From Caprimulgus europaeus (taxonomy: Eukaryota > Chordata > Aves > Caprimulgiformes > Caprimulgidae): DNA of 64,000 bases. Below, in pieces: positions 1 through 14,000 of the stretch. The notes under the pieces were generated by a model, which did not search any database, was not told where the DNA came from, and worked only from the letters and a program-made list of their open reading frames with translations. The position numbers and the translations under genes were made by a program. Location: contig OU015523.1 in NCBI GenBank assembly GCA_907165065.1, positions 17,793,834 to 17,857,833 of the forward strand. The letters run 5' to 3'. How positions within the stretch are numbered: position 1 is the stretch's first letter; every line of letters begins with the position of its first letter.

Positions 1-1982
1 AGCATTTTCATCTTTAGAGAACTCAAAAGATTGTTTTACAAAAACAAGCAAACAAAAAGCCAACCAAAACTATCCATTTCTACTGTCAAACAAAAGGATG
101 TTCACACGAGACATACTGCCTTGCATTAAGACAAAGACACAAAGGTGCTGTAATTGTCCTTACCAAGTGGGAGCTTCTTACTGGCTTCTTTACAGTTAGC
201 CAACTAAGTTTATCTTGTGGCCAAGGAATATGTGCAGCACAAGACAGGCCTGAAACCCAAGTGCTATGTGCAGCATGAGATAGCACAGCACAGGCCTGCA
301 CCTGCTCAGGTGAAGTGCTCTGTGGATCACTGGCTCCTGGACATACAATTGTTTTCCATTTAGGATCACTACACTAACAGCAAAAGCAGTCACAGTAAGA
401 TGTTTCTTTGTTCACTCTCTCAATGGCAATCTATTATCCCAAAATACCAGATGGCATCCTGACACAAGTGCCATCCAGTTAGCTGCATGCTTTCTGAACA
501 GGATGTCTTTTCACATTTACTTTGCCACAGAATCCCATATGGACCTCTCCAGAGCAAAAATGATAAATATTCTGGAACTTCTCCCGGACAGTTTGGTTTT
601 TTAATTTTTTTTTTCAGGAGCAGAATTCTTAAGTAATCAGGTATTGTTCATATTCAGGTATTAAACATATTAACTATAAATCATTCCCAGATTAAGTAAC
701 ACATTTCCACATATTGAATATTCTCCTGGCAATATAAAGAATCATATCTAGTAGGACTGCTCTTTTATAGCAGTATTGATGTATCAATTATATTTAACTT
801 GTAAACAAAGTAATGTTTTGTTTAGCAGTCCAGCCAAACTTTACCTTAATGACTTATGCAAGCTAAAGTGAATGATAGCAAAGATGCTGGTAAGGTTTCA
901 TAGTCTAAGAGATAGTCTTGTCATTCTTGTGCTCAAATTCTTAATATAGAGAATGTAAATTCTTGCCTGCATCCTGTGATCCATGTGTTTATGTACAAAG
1001 AACAAATGCAGTTATCACTTCCAGTTTTATAAAATATTCCATATCAGAAATGTGTAAGTCTGCCAGTTTGGTCATTCCCAGTCTTCATGTCCAGGACAAA
1101 TTCTTAGGAAGATGGGCTCTATATGAAGCAATTTCCAGGGCACCTAAGTAGACCTAATACATCTTCCGTAAGATCTGAAATTAATTGTATCCAAATGGAG
1201 AGTACCAATACAGTGCCAGATCAATAATTCAGTTCTTTTCAATAGACACAAGGAGATAGGATTGTGTTCATTCTTATTTTTCTCCTGAGCATCATTTTAC
1301 TCTTTCATCTTTTGACAGATCTTCTTTGCTGGTATTTATCAGGTATACATGATGATATGACATACTAGTTCAAGGTGAATTAAAAACTGGCATACCAGTT
1401 AATTTATTTTCAATTTCTAGGAAAGCAAGCAATTTACTCTGTGCGAGGGGAGTTCTTCAAAATGTTTTAAAGCAGTAGAAAGTAGAAGTTGAAGGAATAT
1501 AAGTAGCTGAATGAGTTTAATCTGGTGACTCTTTGATTTCAAAGGTAAGTGATCTCTTAGGTGTCTAACAGGTTTCCCTCCAACCAGGGGTAAGGAAAGT
1601 AAGAGCTGAGAGGAACATGCACAGCCTTATTTTCTCAGCAGAAACACAATTGTGAAGACTGTTCAGGCACAGCACCTTGCAGGGAAAAAAAACCCCAAAA
1701 AACAAAAACAAACACCAGAAACAAAGAAAAAAATTGTATAAACACTTTTTTTCTTCCATATTAGAACATAAGTTGTTAGAAATGAGAAGTAACTTATACT
1801 GAAAGGTAGTTTGAAATCTGAGCATTACATATTGTGCAAACTCCAATCTTACACATCAGTTTGACATTTCTTTTTATAGTGCCTAATTATTTTTTAAAAA
1901 TCTCTTAAAACCATGAAGTTCTTCAATATTTGTATATACCCTTTAATCTGAAAACATAATTTTGTTTGTTTTCCTCTTCTAG
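1..1982 (+). other. Intron upstream of the first exon in the window
   Basis: AT-rich intronic sequence of STXBP5L. No exon encoding the preceding tomosyn segment was found here, so that exon lies to the left of the window. The segment ends in 'tgttttcctcttctag', a normal polypyrimidine tract and acceptor. No repeat family was recognised. Confidence 0.8.
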
Positions 1983-2066
1983 CTATTGATAGGCTATGAA
2001 AATGGGACTGTAGTACTCTGGGACTTACGATCTAAAAGAGCTGATCTGAGAGCTTATTATGATGAG
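1983..2066 (+). CDS. STXBP5L: STXBP5L exon a (WD40, N-terminal propeller)
   Basis: 84 nt, phase 0 in and out, 28 codons, reading '[19 protein letters not shown]' and ending 'AYYDE'. The acceptor is 'cttctag' and the donor 'GAG|gtaagc'. The 'GTVVLWDL' stretch is the closing strand and WD dipeptide of a WD40 blade. 'ENG' and 'KRADLR' favour STXBP5L over STXBP5. The next exon starts with the alanine of 'AIHSVAW', as in the family. Confidence 0.96.
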
Positions 2067-5000
2067 GTAAGCAGTTTTCATTAATTCAGAAAAACTGTTA
2101 TTCAGCATTTTGTTGTATGTCTTATTAAGCAGATGGGTATTTGTCTTAAGGCATTGTTTCTTCTGGAAATACTGTTTGTGCTATGCCTTTGAACAAGTTA
2201 TTGACAATAGAAACCAAAACGAGAAATCTGTAGTTGTAATACTTTAGGCTCTTGGGAGTGTACTGCGACACAGAGTCTCTTCCCCTTGATTCTGACAAGT
2301 TAATCAGCTTCTGTGTGGGGTTCCTCAGTTAAACAGCGTGTAGTAAAGAACTGATCTGAGATACAGCTACATTAGGAATTATATAATTATCTTTACTGAG
2401 TATTACTAGAACATTAATTAGAATGAAAGACAAATTATTTTGTAGGGCTATTAGTATTACCTAATACTCATGATCTGATTAAAAGGTTTTCAAAATTGTA
2501 TTTTCATCGTTTTGTCAGACAATTGTCTCTTACTGTTTGTAAGCAGATTGGATCAAACACAGGCACAGTTTTTGTATCATTAAACAGGTTGTTTCAAAAA
2601 TAGATATATTCCTAGTTATTATAATTTAAGTACTAGCCCTAGGAAAAAACATGTTTTGTTCTTCCAGCCCTTCTGTAAGTTCACCATGGATGAATGTGAA
2701 TACAACTGCAACCAAAGGCAGAAAAGGACATTTTCTTTAAAGTGACCCAGGCAATAATTGGTTTCCTGTAGTTCCCTTTCCTTCTTCATCTTGCCATCTT
2801 ATTACATGTAAGGAGTGTACACATTTATTTTCACACTAAAAAGTAATCTGAATATATCTTCATTCTGCACTCTTTCAAGCCTGTTTTCACAGACACATTA
2901 AGACTACACTGAGTTTCAAGGTTAAGCTTCTGAGCATCCACATAGCAAGTGTTCTAAAGCAGAGGGTAATTCAGAGTTTAAAGAGGACAGCACTTAAGCT
3001 CCAACAGTCTGCCTTTGCATGCACTTGTGAAATTGCACCTGTTCTGTTGCTTAAGGCTGGACAACTTTTTCCTTTTACACCTCTCCTGGGAGAGGTCTGT
3101 CCACTCACTGTCCTCTCTTGTGCTCAGAATGAGACTACATAAAACAGGGTCTTCATAATACCATTTCAATTATTTTTATTTGCTTGTTGAGAATGGTTGG
3201 ATGTTGACAATTTCTCATACAATGTAGTTGTTTCACATTTTTCAGTACTGTGGTGGCTTGACCCACAGTAGGACCACGCGGTCTTGCACTCACTCCCCCA
3301 ACCCAGTGAGATGGGATGGGAGGCACAGAAAAGGGGGCACGGGATTAGGAATGAAGGACAGGGACAGCTCACTCAGCAGTTATGGTCACGGGCAAACAGA
3401 AATGGCAACAAATTAAATTGATTTTTCTTCCCCAAGTTTGAGTCTAAGTGATGCAATGAGACATAACAACCACATCTTGCAACACCTTACCCCACCCCTC
3501 CCTTCTTCCCCAGTTCAAATCACTTTGCTCCTGATTTCTCTACTTTCCCCCCGCCAGCGGCACAGGGTGCAGGGAATGGGGATTCAGTCAGTTCACCTCT
3601 GCTGCTCTTCCCAGCATGGAAGTCCAGGGACAAGATGTTCCAGAGCGAGCTTCCCATGGAGTCATGGACCTCTTCAGGCTCAGCTTCCGGCTCTGGCATG
3701 GGGACATCCATGAGCTGCAGACTCACCCCCCACTCTGGGGGTTCACCCCAGCTCTGGCAGCGAGTGACTCTCGGGGTCTCAATTCCAGTCACACTTGCCC
3801 TCAGGCTCAGCTTCTCTGCTCCTCTATGGCCTACACATGGGTTTCTGCTCCGCTGTTGAATCTCCATGGGCTGCAGAACCTCCTTTGCCTTCTCCTCCTC
3901 TGTGGGGGTCTCTGTCTTTCCCTCTGGCAATGAAGCTCACTCTCTGTCTGTCATCCTTTGTTTAGGCCGATGATCATCTTTTGTTCTGGTCAACAGTCTC
4001 TCCTCCACGTTCACCCCCACCTATTTCTTTTCAGGACAGTCCTTCCCCTCACAAATACGGATTCGCAGAGGTGTTTTTCTAGTGCTCATTGGCCCAGCCT
4101 GGGCTGGGGGTTCTCCACCTTGGAGCCAGGGGAGCTTTTCACTCTAACAAGATGGCCCTTCCCCCACTACCAAAAAACCAGCCCCCCGCTTCCTCCCCCC
4201 CCAACAAACCCAACACAAGTACTGTCCTCAGGAACTTTTTTTAGCCTTCCTCTCAGTAATGTGCTTTCCTCCACAGTGGTTACTTGCTGTGTCATCACTC
4301 CACTTTGTGCAACTTGTGATGGCTTGCTATCTTCTACTGAAATAGTTGCAAGATTCTTTTGTCTTTAAAAGAGTTGTATGGCTAGCCATTGTACTTTATT
4401 CCAGACTTTCTGGTTCCAGATTGATAATGCTCCAGATCTGCTAGTATTCCTTTAGGAAGCCCCTAAAAAGGTTCCTTTTTAAATCTTGAGTTATGTAGCT
4501 TTTTTGAGTCGCAAATTATTAATTCAGCATGTGCCACTTGGTATATGGCACCAACACAAGTTTTCAAACCTAAGCCTCTTCTTACAGATTGGTCACCTAA
4601 GATCACAGTCCAGAGAACACTGTTGCTGCTCCCCTTCACCAGTTGCAATTGCAGGGTATGTGTGAGGTCTCAGATAAATTGCTGTAAATGTTATCTATCT
4701 TCATTGAATACCGAAGTGCCTTTTTGAGTGGGGTCTGAATGAAATTAATCCAGCATCATTTTTCTTACTATCATTATGCTTTCTTTAATGCCAGTTGTGA
4801 AACTAAACCCTGTTTCATGGTGAAAGAACTGTAAATCTCATCTAACTTAGCACTTCCTCTTCTGGCATCTTTAAGGGTCATTGGATGACGTGATCTTTTC
4901 TGGTTTATCTACCAGTGGAGCAGATACTTCTGTTTAGTACAGCAAATTCCCCTGGCACCAGGCTTCTCCGTTAAGGGACACTTTGTGTGTACTGTGAGAA

Positions 5001-8000
5001 ACAGTTTATTTTCTTGTCTTTGATGGACTGTGAGTGTTCATCACCAAGGCAAGTTCTTTCTCCTTTATAATCTTCTTCAAATAGGTGTCCAACTTGGTAA
5101 TGTCCCTCAAAATAAATTTCAGCACCCTCAAGACTCCATCCAAATATTAATCCTTTCACAGGAAGAAGCATCAATTGGATTTCTCATGTGTTGCTCTCAA
5201 TGACGTTGGATTTCAGTCTACCCAGACTGACTGTTGAGAAGGAGATTCTGTTGTTATTCAGACCTGTAGAACCTGTCACTGTGCTGCATGGGAGCAAGAA
5301 GTTAACAGCAGATTTTTTTTTTGATACAGAAGGGGAAAGGAGGCTGGTAACTGATTGTCTATCTGCATATCTAAATATTCTTCCTTTTCAAATTCAAGAT
5401 GGGGACTATATCTGCTGACATTCAGTTATAGAGAGGAATAGTTTCATATGTCATGAATTTAAAGATATTTCTTTTCATACAGACACAAGAAATGCTTTCA
5501 TTTCATTGGCGGTGAGAACCACTATTGCAAGGTCTCTTCCATTCAATTTTTTCACTATGTTGAGTGCTATTTTTTAATTGAGGTCTTAAAAGCTCAGATG
5601 GAATAGGGCCTCTGTATTTGCACACTTGAACAGTTGATTAACAAAAGTATCATCAAGTGATAACGGTTCTCAGTCTACTTGGGCATCACCACTGTGAAAT
5701 CTTGCCTATCTTCTCTAGGCTGCATGGCATTGTCATACCAGTGTGATGCTTCACATAATGTAAGACTTACTTACATACAGAGATACAAGACATAGGTTGC
5801 AGACATTTCCTCAGAATATGGGTAATCTTATAATAGGGAGGTGAGTTGTTTCCTACAATATTAGCAGGATTTGTCCAATACTTGCAGAAGTATGCCCTTT
5901 TATTTTCCTTGCCATCCAGATTAATGTCATGGACACATTGCTTCTAGAATAAACAGCTCACTGAGACAACCCAATACCTTGTAAGTGGTAGAGCTGAAGA
6001 CTGTCCCCTGTTCACAGACCTGCAATTGCAACATTTACAGCTGCACTCCTTACTCTGTCTTTGTCATGCTTACTTCATGTACTGAAGGCTTGTAACCGTT
6101 CATAGATAAAACATGTCTGCTCATTTCAAATGAGAGGGGTTCTCACTAAGGATAGAAAAACCTGTACAAGTTGCATTATCTGGAACTTCTCTGCTTGGTA
6201 TTCTTGTAAGCCTGTATCTTCCTATTAAAGCTTCTTCTCAATACTTACGGTTTACTCACCAGAGCTAAAAGTAGTCCTATCTGTCTTTTAGCCCCACTGA
6301 TGACTAGTTAGAGGCTGCCTCAGTTCATCAGCTCCTGACACAAGGACTTTCTATGTATTCTTCTCTACTGTGTCAAAGCTTCTCAAGAGACTAAAATGTT
6401 CTCACTTGCCAGACTGGAGCTTGAACTTGCTGCTAAAGAATCTTGTGTCTGCTCTTCAAGATGTCAGCTGCAAAATTGTTTCTTTGTGTGATGATTGTCA
6501 TCTTCTCAGTGGTGATATGTATGAGATATTCAGGGCCCTTCTATCAATGCTCCTATATGATGCCCGCTATAACAAAGACTTTCCTTGCAAGTCCTTTTAT
6601 AAATTCCATCAAAAGTTTATTTCCATTGATTTATATAAAACACAGCACATAAACAAGCCAGATCTTTCAAAGGGTGCGCAAGTTATTGTTGGTGGTTGTC
6701 AGACCCCAAAAAATCCAGCTGTCTTCATATGCAGACCATTCAGAAGTTTGACAGGTTTTGTCAACACACATTTGGAGCTTCCTGAAGCATAGTCATTGTC
6801 TTTCATCAGAACACATCTCCAAAATGAAGCTGCAGAGTTTAGAGACATTTGTTGAATGACATCTCCCTACCTTTATCAAGTACTATGCCGTTATGGAATT
6901 ATCAAATCTGATATGGCCCTTGCTGTAATGGTCCTTACTGTTAAGATTCAAGCAATAGGATGAGTATGGCACTTATTCAAAATATGGTTAAAAGTGGTCC
7001 AAGAGTCCCCATGAGTTCTCAGTGCAGGAGGTTTGTGTTTGGGAAGGGACTGAAATGGTGCTGGACATGCTTAATTTTAATACATGCTGAGTACGAGAGA
7101 AGATGGAATACGTATGCAACCACTGTGGGTGTTGCAAAAGGAGAAACATACCCAATCTGGAGTGCTATGCTTTATGTGCATACACTGTGTGAACATTCAC
7201 GAGTCACCCACCGTGATGAACTCCTGTTCTAAGCAAATAACTGCTCCTTTTTTGTGTGGATGCTAAAGTAGTGGATCAGAATGCTAGACATACTTAGCAG
7301 AGAGAAAATTAGGGACTTGTTCAGTATCACCTTTCAGTATAATCATGACTCCCAGCTGAGACCTTCCAAAGCAATTCTAAGTATTTCTTACCCATTTCGG
7401 GGCAAAGTCTAAGAGGTGAGCTTGAGTTGCTGCTGTGCCAACTGTCTGTGACAGGAGCATTCCTCCTCAGCTCCACTCAGCAGGAGGTTTATGCTGGCAG
7501 GTGGCACCTAGCAGCGGAGAAGCAGTTTAACAAGCAGCTTGGTACAGTTTTCAGCTGCTAGTTACCAGCTCCTGCTCAGACACAGATAGTGACTGTAACC
7601 ATGTGAAACGTTTCTATGTGTGATAACACATCAAAAGCAGATTCGGGTTTGGCATGATAGCAAGCATGAATGAGCTCATGTCAGAATTATATGCATGGGG
7701 ATAGACATGCCTTCAGTGTAAGTGAAGCAGCGCTCCCCACAGATCTAAGGTTCTCACTACCTGAGGACGGTGGCATTGGATTCTGTATGAACCATCTCTC
7801 TGTGTTACCTTTTGTTGCTTCAATTACAGTTTGGTATCTTATGGGTCTTTAAGAGGAATTTTGTGCAAATCCCCCTCTAGTAGGTAGAAGTTTGAGTGAC
7901 ACTCATCAATTAAAGATAAATATCACAGAATCACAGAATGTCAGGGATTGGAAGGGACCTTGAAAGATCATCCAGTCCAATCCCCCTGCCGGAGCAGGAA

Positions 8001-11000
8001 CACCTAGATGAGTTCACACAGGAAGGCATCCAGGCAGGTCTTGAATGTCTCCAGAGAAGGAGACTCCACAACCTCCCTGGGCAGCCTGTTCCAGAGCTCT
8101 GTTACCCTCACAGTAAAGAAGTTCCTTCTCAAATTTAAGCGGAACCTCCTGTGTTCCAGCTTACATCCATTACCCCTTGTCCTATCATTGGTCATCACTG
8201 TGAAGAGCCTGGCTCCATCCTCCTGACACTCACCCTTCAAATATTTATAAACATTAATAAGGTCCCCCCTCAGCCTCCTCTTCTCCAAGCTAAAGAGGCC
8301 CAGCTCCCTCCGCCTTTCCTCATAAGGGAGATGTTCCACTCCCTTAATCATCTTGGTGGCTCTGTGCTGGACTCTCAAGCAGCTCCCTGCCCTTCTTGAA
8401 CTGTGGGGCCCAGAACTGGACACAATATTCCAGATGTGGCCTCACCAGGGCAGAGCAGAGGGGAAGAAGAACCTCTCTTGACCTACTAACCACACCCCTT
8501 CTAATGCACTCCAGGATGCCATTGGCCTTCCTGGCCACAAGGGCACAGTGCTGGCTCATGGTCATCCTGCTGTCCACCAGGACTCCCAGATCCCTAGAGT
8601 TCACTTTGTTCAGCTCTGTTTGTTGGGTCTTTATTGGCATGACTAGCTTACTAGTGTGTTAGCAAAGCATCCATATACAAGGCCTGTCAGATTCCTATTA
8701 AAACATGAGTCATCTTAATGCAAAGGCTCATTTGTGGCTATGTTGTCCATCTTGGAGGCTGTGTAAAGTTTTGGGAAAGGGTCACAGCTTTTTCATTGGT
8801 TTCTTCTGATATTCCCCCCAGACCATGATTCTACGAGCCATAACAATCAATAGACTTATTAAAAGAGGAAAACCAACAGGGAGTTTTGAATAGTGACCAT
8901 TAGCACTTAGGCTTATTTCTTGTCAGCTTAAGCAAAATTGATATGAACAACTCCAGTGCTGACTTAGGAATACCCAGGCATGGTTTTAAAGTGATTTGAA
9001 TAAATCAGGTAAACGGCCATAGGCAATTATAAGCACATACAATGCCTTAGCATTTCCTGGGTTGCAAAAATGGAAATTTATTAAACTGCATTCAAAAATA
9101 GGTCTCTCTTATTTACATTTACATAAAACATACTGTGTTTTTTGTTATTTGGCAGCTAACATTTCTGGAAAGGAAATGGATTCAAGGGAAAATTCAGTGA
9201 GTTTGTGCTTCTGAGGGAGTTTGTGAGAAACTGTGTTATACAATGAAGCAATACTTTGCTTTGTTGGAAAATGGCTTTTGTTAGTTTCCAGCACGTACTG
9301 ATGAAAATTAAGGACTTGAATCATTATTCTTTCAGCTTGTTTGATGTAATTATGGATATTTTCAATCATTTTCAGTAATTATATAAAAAATACTAAGAGA
9401 GGTCTATTAATTGTTGGGTTTTTTGCAGACATAACATTCGTCACATGGTACTTTCATTGTGTCCATAGGAGTGCAATATTCCTCTTTTCTGAAACACTAT
9501 CTGTTCCAAAAATATCTTACATCATTGTTTTGTTAATTTCCTGTATCAGTGAAACAATCCTGATCTCTTTAGTGGATTTATTTTTATATTAAGCATTGCA
9601 AATTTCTGTGCACTTGCTCTGAAACTTAAGTATACAGGGGGGAAAAAAAAATATTCAAGAGCAGAGTACTATTTCTACTTTTCCTAAATAGTCCTCTGGG
9701 GAAGACTGCATGTGTTGTATGTTACCTGTAGAAGTTGTCACACAGAAGTCCCTGTACGTTTGCCAGATTAAATACTTCTAAGGAGAGCTATCAGACATAT
9801 TACAATTGCACTGTATTTCCTTTGTTCTTATAATTCTACCATAATACCCTGTTCCTTCAATTTTGGTCTGATTCAATACAGGCTTTCTTACATTCTTGTG
9901 TGTTGTTAGCATTTATGTTGAATTGTTTTGCTTGACTAGCAGTAGATTACAACCATTGGTTACTAAAAAGTGCTAGTGATAGACTTCAGACAAAAAAGAA
10001 CCACCCAGCTGTTGATATATCATTAGATTAATATAATCCAAATATACACATTAAAATATCATTGGTGTAAAAGCTGTATTCCATTTCATTATCAAGTTCT
10101 TCTTTAATTTCTTTAGGCTATTCATTCTGTTGCTTGGCATCATGAAGGGAAACAGTTCATGTGCAGTCACTCTGATGGCAGCTTGACCCTATGGAATCTG
10201 AAAAGTCCTAACAGACCATTCCAGACCACAATTCCACATGGTAATTTTGTTACTTAAAATGTATAACTAAGAAACAATACAATATTTTCCATGCTGGTTT
10301 TAGTATTGATGTTTATTTCATTTTTTATGGTAGCCCAGATCCAGAGTTGCTTTTTGCATAAATATTTCAATCTGCAAAGTAGCTGAAAAATATTATGAAA
10401 ATCAAAGAGCAATTTTGATCAAACTTTTTTTTTATTATTAACTGGTGTCATAAATACCTCTGACTAGATAATATCACTCTAATATCTTCTTTTATCCAAT
10501 TCATCTTAATAGTCTACTTTTAGTCTTTGACGCTCTCAGGCTATGGGATTTGCACTTTTCTTTCTTTTATATTTTGTACTTACATGATTGTATGTGCAAT
10601 TTTCACAAGAAGTAATAGATTTTGTACAAGGCATTGCATTGCTTGTTATTAAGATGGTAGAAGGCTTCCCAAATCACTGCAAGGAAGAATTTAAAGGAGC
10701 AGTATTAAGAAATGGCTGTATCTGTTATGTCTGGGACTGTGTATGCCATTGCTTCCTGTAAATGAGGTTAAAAGGTATTAACTCTATTGCAAATAAGTAC
10801 GTTACCAAGAAGCCTGACTGGGTGGAGAGAGAGGAAGAAGGTGAAGGCAAGATCTGTGTAGCCCAGAAAAGTGCTAGGATTTTATCTAATTTCCTAATTC
10901 CTTTTATTTTATTGTTTTTAGTCATAGAATTGTACTTTATATCAGAAGGGACCTCTCAGAGGTCATCTAGTCTAACACTCAGCTCAAAACAGGCCTGATT

Positions 11001-14000
11001 AGATCACTTAGGGCAGGGCAGTGTCCAGTTGACACTGGATACTTGAACACTTCCAGTAACAAATTGTACAATCTCGCTGGGCAATGTCTTTAATGACCCT
11101 TATGGTGCAAATTTTTTTGGCAATATCTAACCAGAATTTCCCATGTCACAACTTGAGTCTGTTGCCTCCTGTCATGCCACTGTGTACCTCTGAGAACAGT
11201 TTGGCTCCATCCACACAGTATCCTTTAATCAGGTTGTTGTCAAAAGCAAGCACAGACTTGCCAAAGTAATAAAACCAAAATTTTCTTGGTTTACAGGTTA
11301 CTTTTCTCTACTGGAAGAAAGTACCGAGCCATAATTAACCAAGAACCCATGAATTTCAGTTATACATTTCATTTAATTTTATCACTCAACTAGTTACACT
11401 CCAGAGCATGTAACGTTTTGTCCACAGAAGGAACTGAGTCCATCTAAGAATGACTTAGGAAAAATTAAGCTGTTTATGATAATAATGTGTTCAGGAAAAA
11501 GGTCTCCATTTGGTCAAATTAATGCACTGTTAGTTAAGTGACACGTAATCTACATGGTTTTTAGATGTCTTTGAAGTGTGGTCTATGGTCCTTTAGATGT
11601 ATGTGGCAGTAAGTACACAAAGCCATAATAAATGTAATTAATTTAGACAAATGCATATTTTACAGAAATAGGAGCTAATACTTACCATCTTCTGTAGCTT
11701 TAAAATTCTGTTCTCTCTTACTACTTATACAGTTGTTTCAATGTATACATTTTCTTTTGATAATTCTATTATTATGAAGTTTTAATACAGTTTTCATTTT
11801 CTTTCTTTCCTTAGGAAAAATTCAAAGAGATGGAAAAAAACCTGAATCTTGTAAACCAATTCTTAAAGTAGAGTACAAGACCTGTAAAAACAGGTATGTT
11901 TTTAATTCTGTAATTAACTTGATATTATATTCCTGACTTAAAGTCCTTTTAGAAACTTTCCCTCTTTCTTTTTGCAAAGCTATTTATTATTATTCTTTAA
12001 AGGTACTAAATCTATAATGTAAATTTGTATGTACTATGTAAACTTATAATTGCTATCTTGGTTTTTTTTCATACAGTGAACCATTTGTGATATTTTCTGG
12101 TGGACTGTCATATGATAAGGCTTGTCGAAGACCAAGTTTAACAATCATGCATGGGAAAGCAATTACAGTTCTTGAAATGGATCATCCTATAGTTGATTTT
12201 TTAACTCTTTGTGAAACCCCATATCCAAATGGTGAGTTCATTAAGCAAAACAGAGTTATGAAAAATATAAAAGAAGAGATCTTTTATGCCTTAATTCCAT
12301 CCTAGAGACTTCCATTCTCGCAGTTAATCTCCATCTCAGGAATACCAGGTCACTGAAAGTAACTGGAACTTCTTTGCATTCTCAGTGAATGAAGTAATGA
12401 GTAGACAACAAAGCATGCATAAATCTCCAGATATAACCTTGAAACCTATGAGCTTGTGTGAGGAAATATTGCTATTAATCAAACATATGTACTTATATTT
12501 CTAACATTTTTCATGAGGCTGAAAATCTACAGACTGCTAAATTATTGAAGATTGAACTGTCACTTACCTGCAAAAACGGTCTTATGCTTCAGCCTGAATT
12601 GAACTGGTAAAAGTGTTTTGCTGCATATTGTGGAGCTGCCATATTCTGAAGTACATTTACAGAAAACTCCAGAAAGTAAAGAAAAGTAAAATAAATCTTA
12701 CATATGTAGGTAAATCAAATGCATATTACAAATACTTAATAAAGATAAAGTGTATATTTGCTTTTTAATTTTCAGTAATCAAAGTTAGTTTGGGCCCTCA
12801 TTTAACTGTATTAAATACAGTGATACTTTCCAGTATGAAGATTTTGTAGTCCCTTTCCCTGCTCACACACTAATATTTAAAAATTTTAGTTTAACCTGTG
12901 GTATTCCTAGCCATGTATAAAAACAGACCATAAATAATGTGCATTCGTAGCTGGCCTGAAAGGAAGGTAAATCAGTTGTAGTCGATTTACTCAGGCTTTT
13001 GGCATCAGACATCTGAAGAGTGTACTCTGAGCTTGCATATACTGGAATGGTTTGCTGCTGTTAAAAGAGAATCATAATTTCAAAGTTGTTGGTTTTTTTT
13101 TTAAATAACTCATGCTCTATAAGCTAATACAACCTGTGCATCAAGGGAAGCTTTTATTTGCCATTTTAATTGGGGCAGGCGAGGGCCGATGAACAAAAAA
13201 GTTAATTAAATAAAAAACCAAATTATATAATCGCCTAAAGGGTGTACAGGAGGAAGGAGTGTGTCAGTATCTGAACTGAACACAGCATACTTACAGGATT
13301 CCTTTGGAATATTCCTTTGAAATCACTTTGGAAATGAGGACATTATGCGTCATCAAGTTGACTGGACCAGCTGTTCACAACCTGGTTTTGAAGAACAGTT
13401 GTACACAGTATAAGTATTACTACTGGACAGCAAAAATACATTTTCTGTATAATAATTGGACTCAGCAATGCAGTGATACACAGAAATTATTCATATTCTG
13501 TTTCTTTAATTTCAGTATACCACCATGCTGGTGTGCTATAATATGCTAATTCTATTTCTGATTTGTATGTTGATCAGCAATACTGCCCAAAAATCATTTC
13601 TCAGTTCCTGTCTGGCTCTAATCTGGCCCTAGTTTGTAGATATGTTGATCATCAATAATGCCCAAAAGTTATTTCTCAGTTCCTGTCTGGCCTTAGTTTG
13701 CAGATATGTCTAGGATTCATACCTCAACACTTTGGTTTATTATACTGTGAATGTTTAGAGAACATAAATATGACTTGCTTATTTAAAATTACTAATAGAT
13801 CTCCATGTCTTTTATACTTGATTCTTCACTTACAGAATTTCAAGAACCCTATGCTGTAGTTGTGCTTTTGGAAAAAGATCTCATTGTTGTTGACCTGACA
13901 CAAAGCAAGTAAGTATGAAGTCTTATATGAAGTTATTTTTATATCTTAACTGTCCAGCAAATGATGATAAAAATTCAAATGTTATCATGCAATGTCATTC

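Larger units (their letters stand above)
2067..10116 (+). other. 8.05-kb intron rich in repeats
   Basis: Holds a solo LTR (3249-4217), a CR1 fragment (about 7923-8618) and an unassigned stretch between them (4223-7922). The remaining sequence, 2067-3243 and 8640-10116, is AT-rich with no recognised element. The intron ends 'cttctttaatttctttag'. Confidence 0.85.

Noticed and set aside
3520-3933. 136-codon minus frame and 105-codon plus frame
   Set aside because: Both lie wholly inside the solo LTR and overlap each other. They are open because the element is GC-rich, with no similarity to a protein.
5820-5960. Minus-strand run faintly recalling a CDGSH-type iron-sulfur protein
   Set aside because: Only a few scattered residues agree and the Cys/His cluster is not preserved. 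Judged coincidence.
6370-6792. 140-codon plus frame, longest in the window
   Set aside because: No recognisable domain, no splice support and set in a possible decayed repeat. Kept only as part of a finding on the block.
8008-8662. Plus-strand open frames
   Set aside because: Antisense shadows of the CR1 ORF2 remnant.
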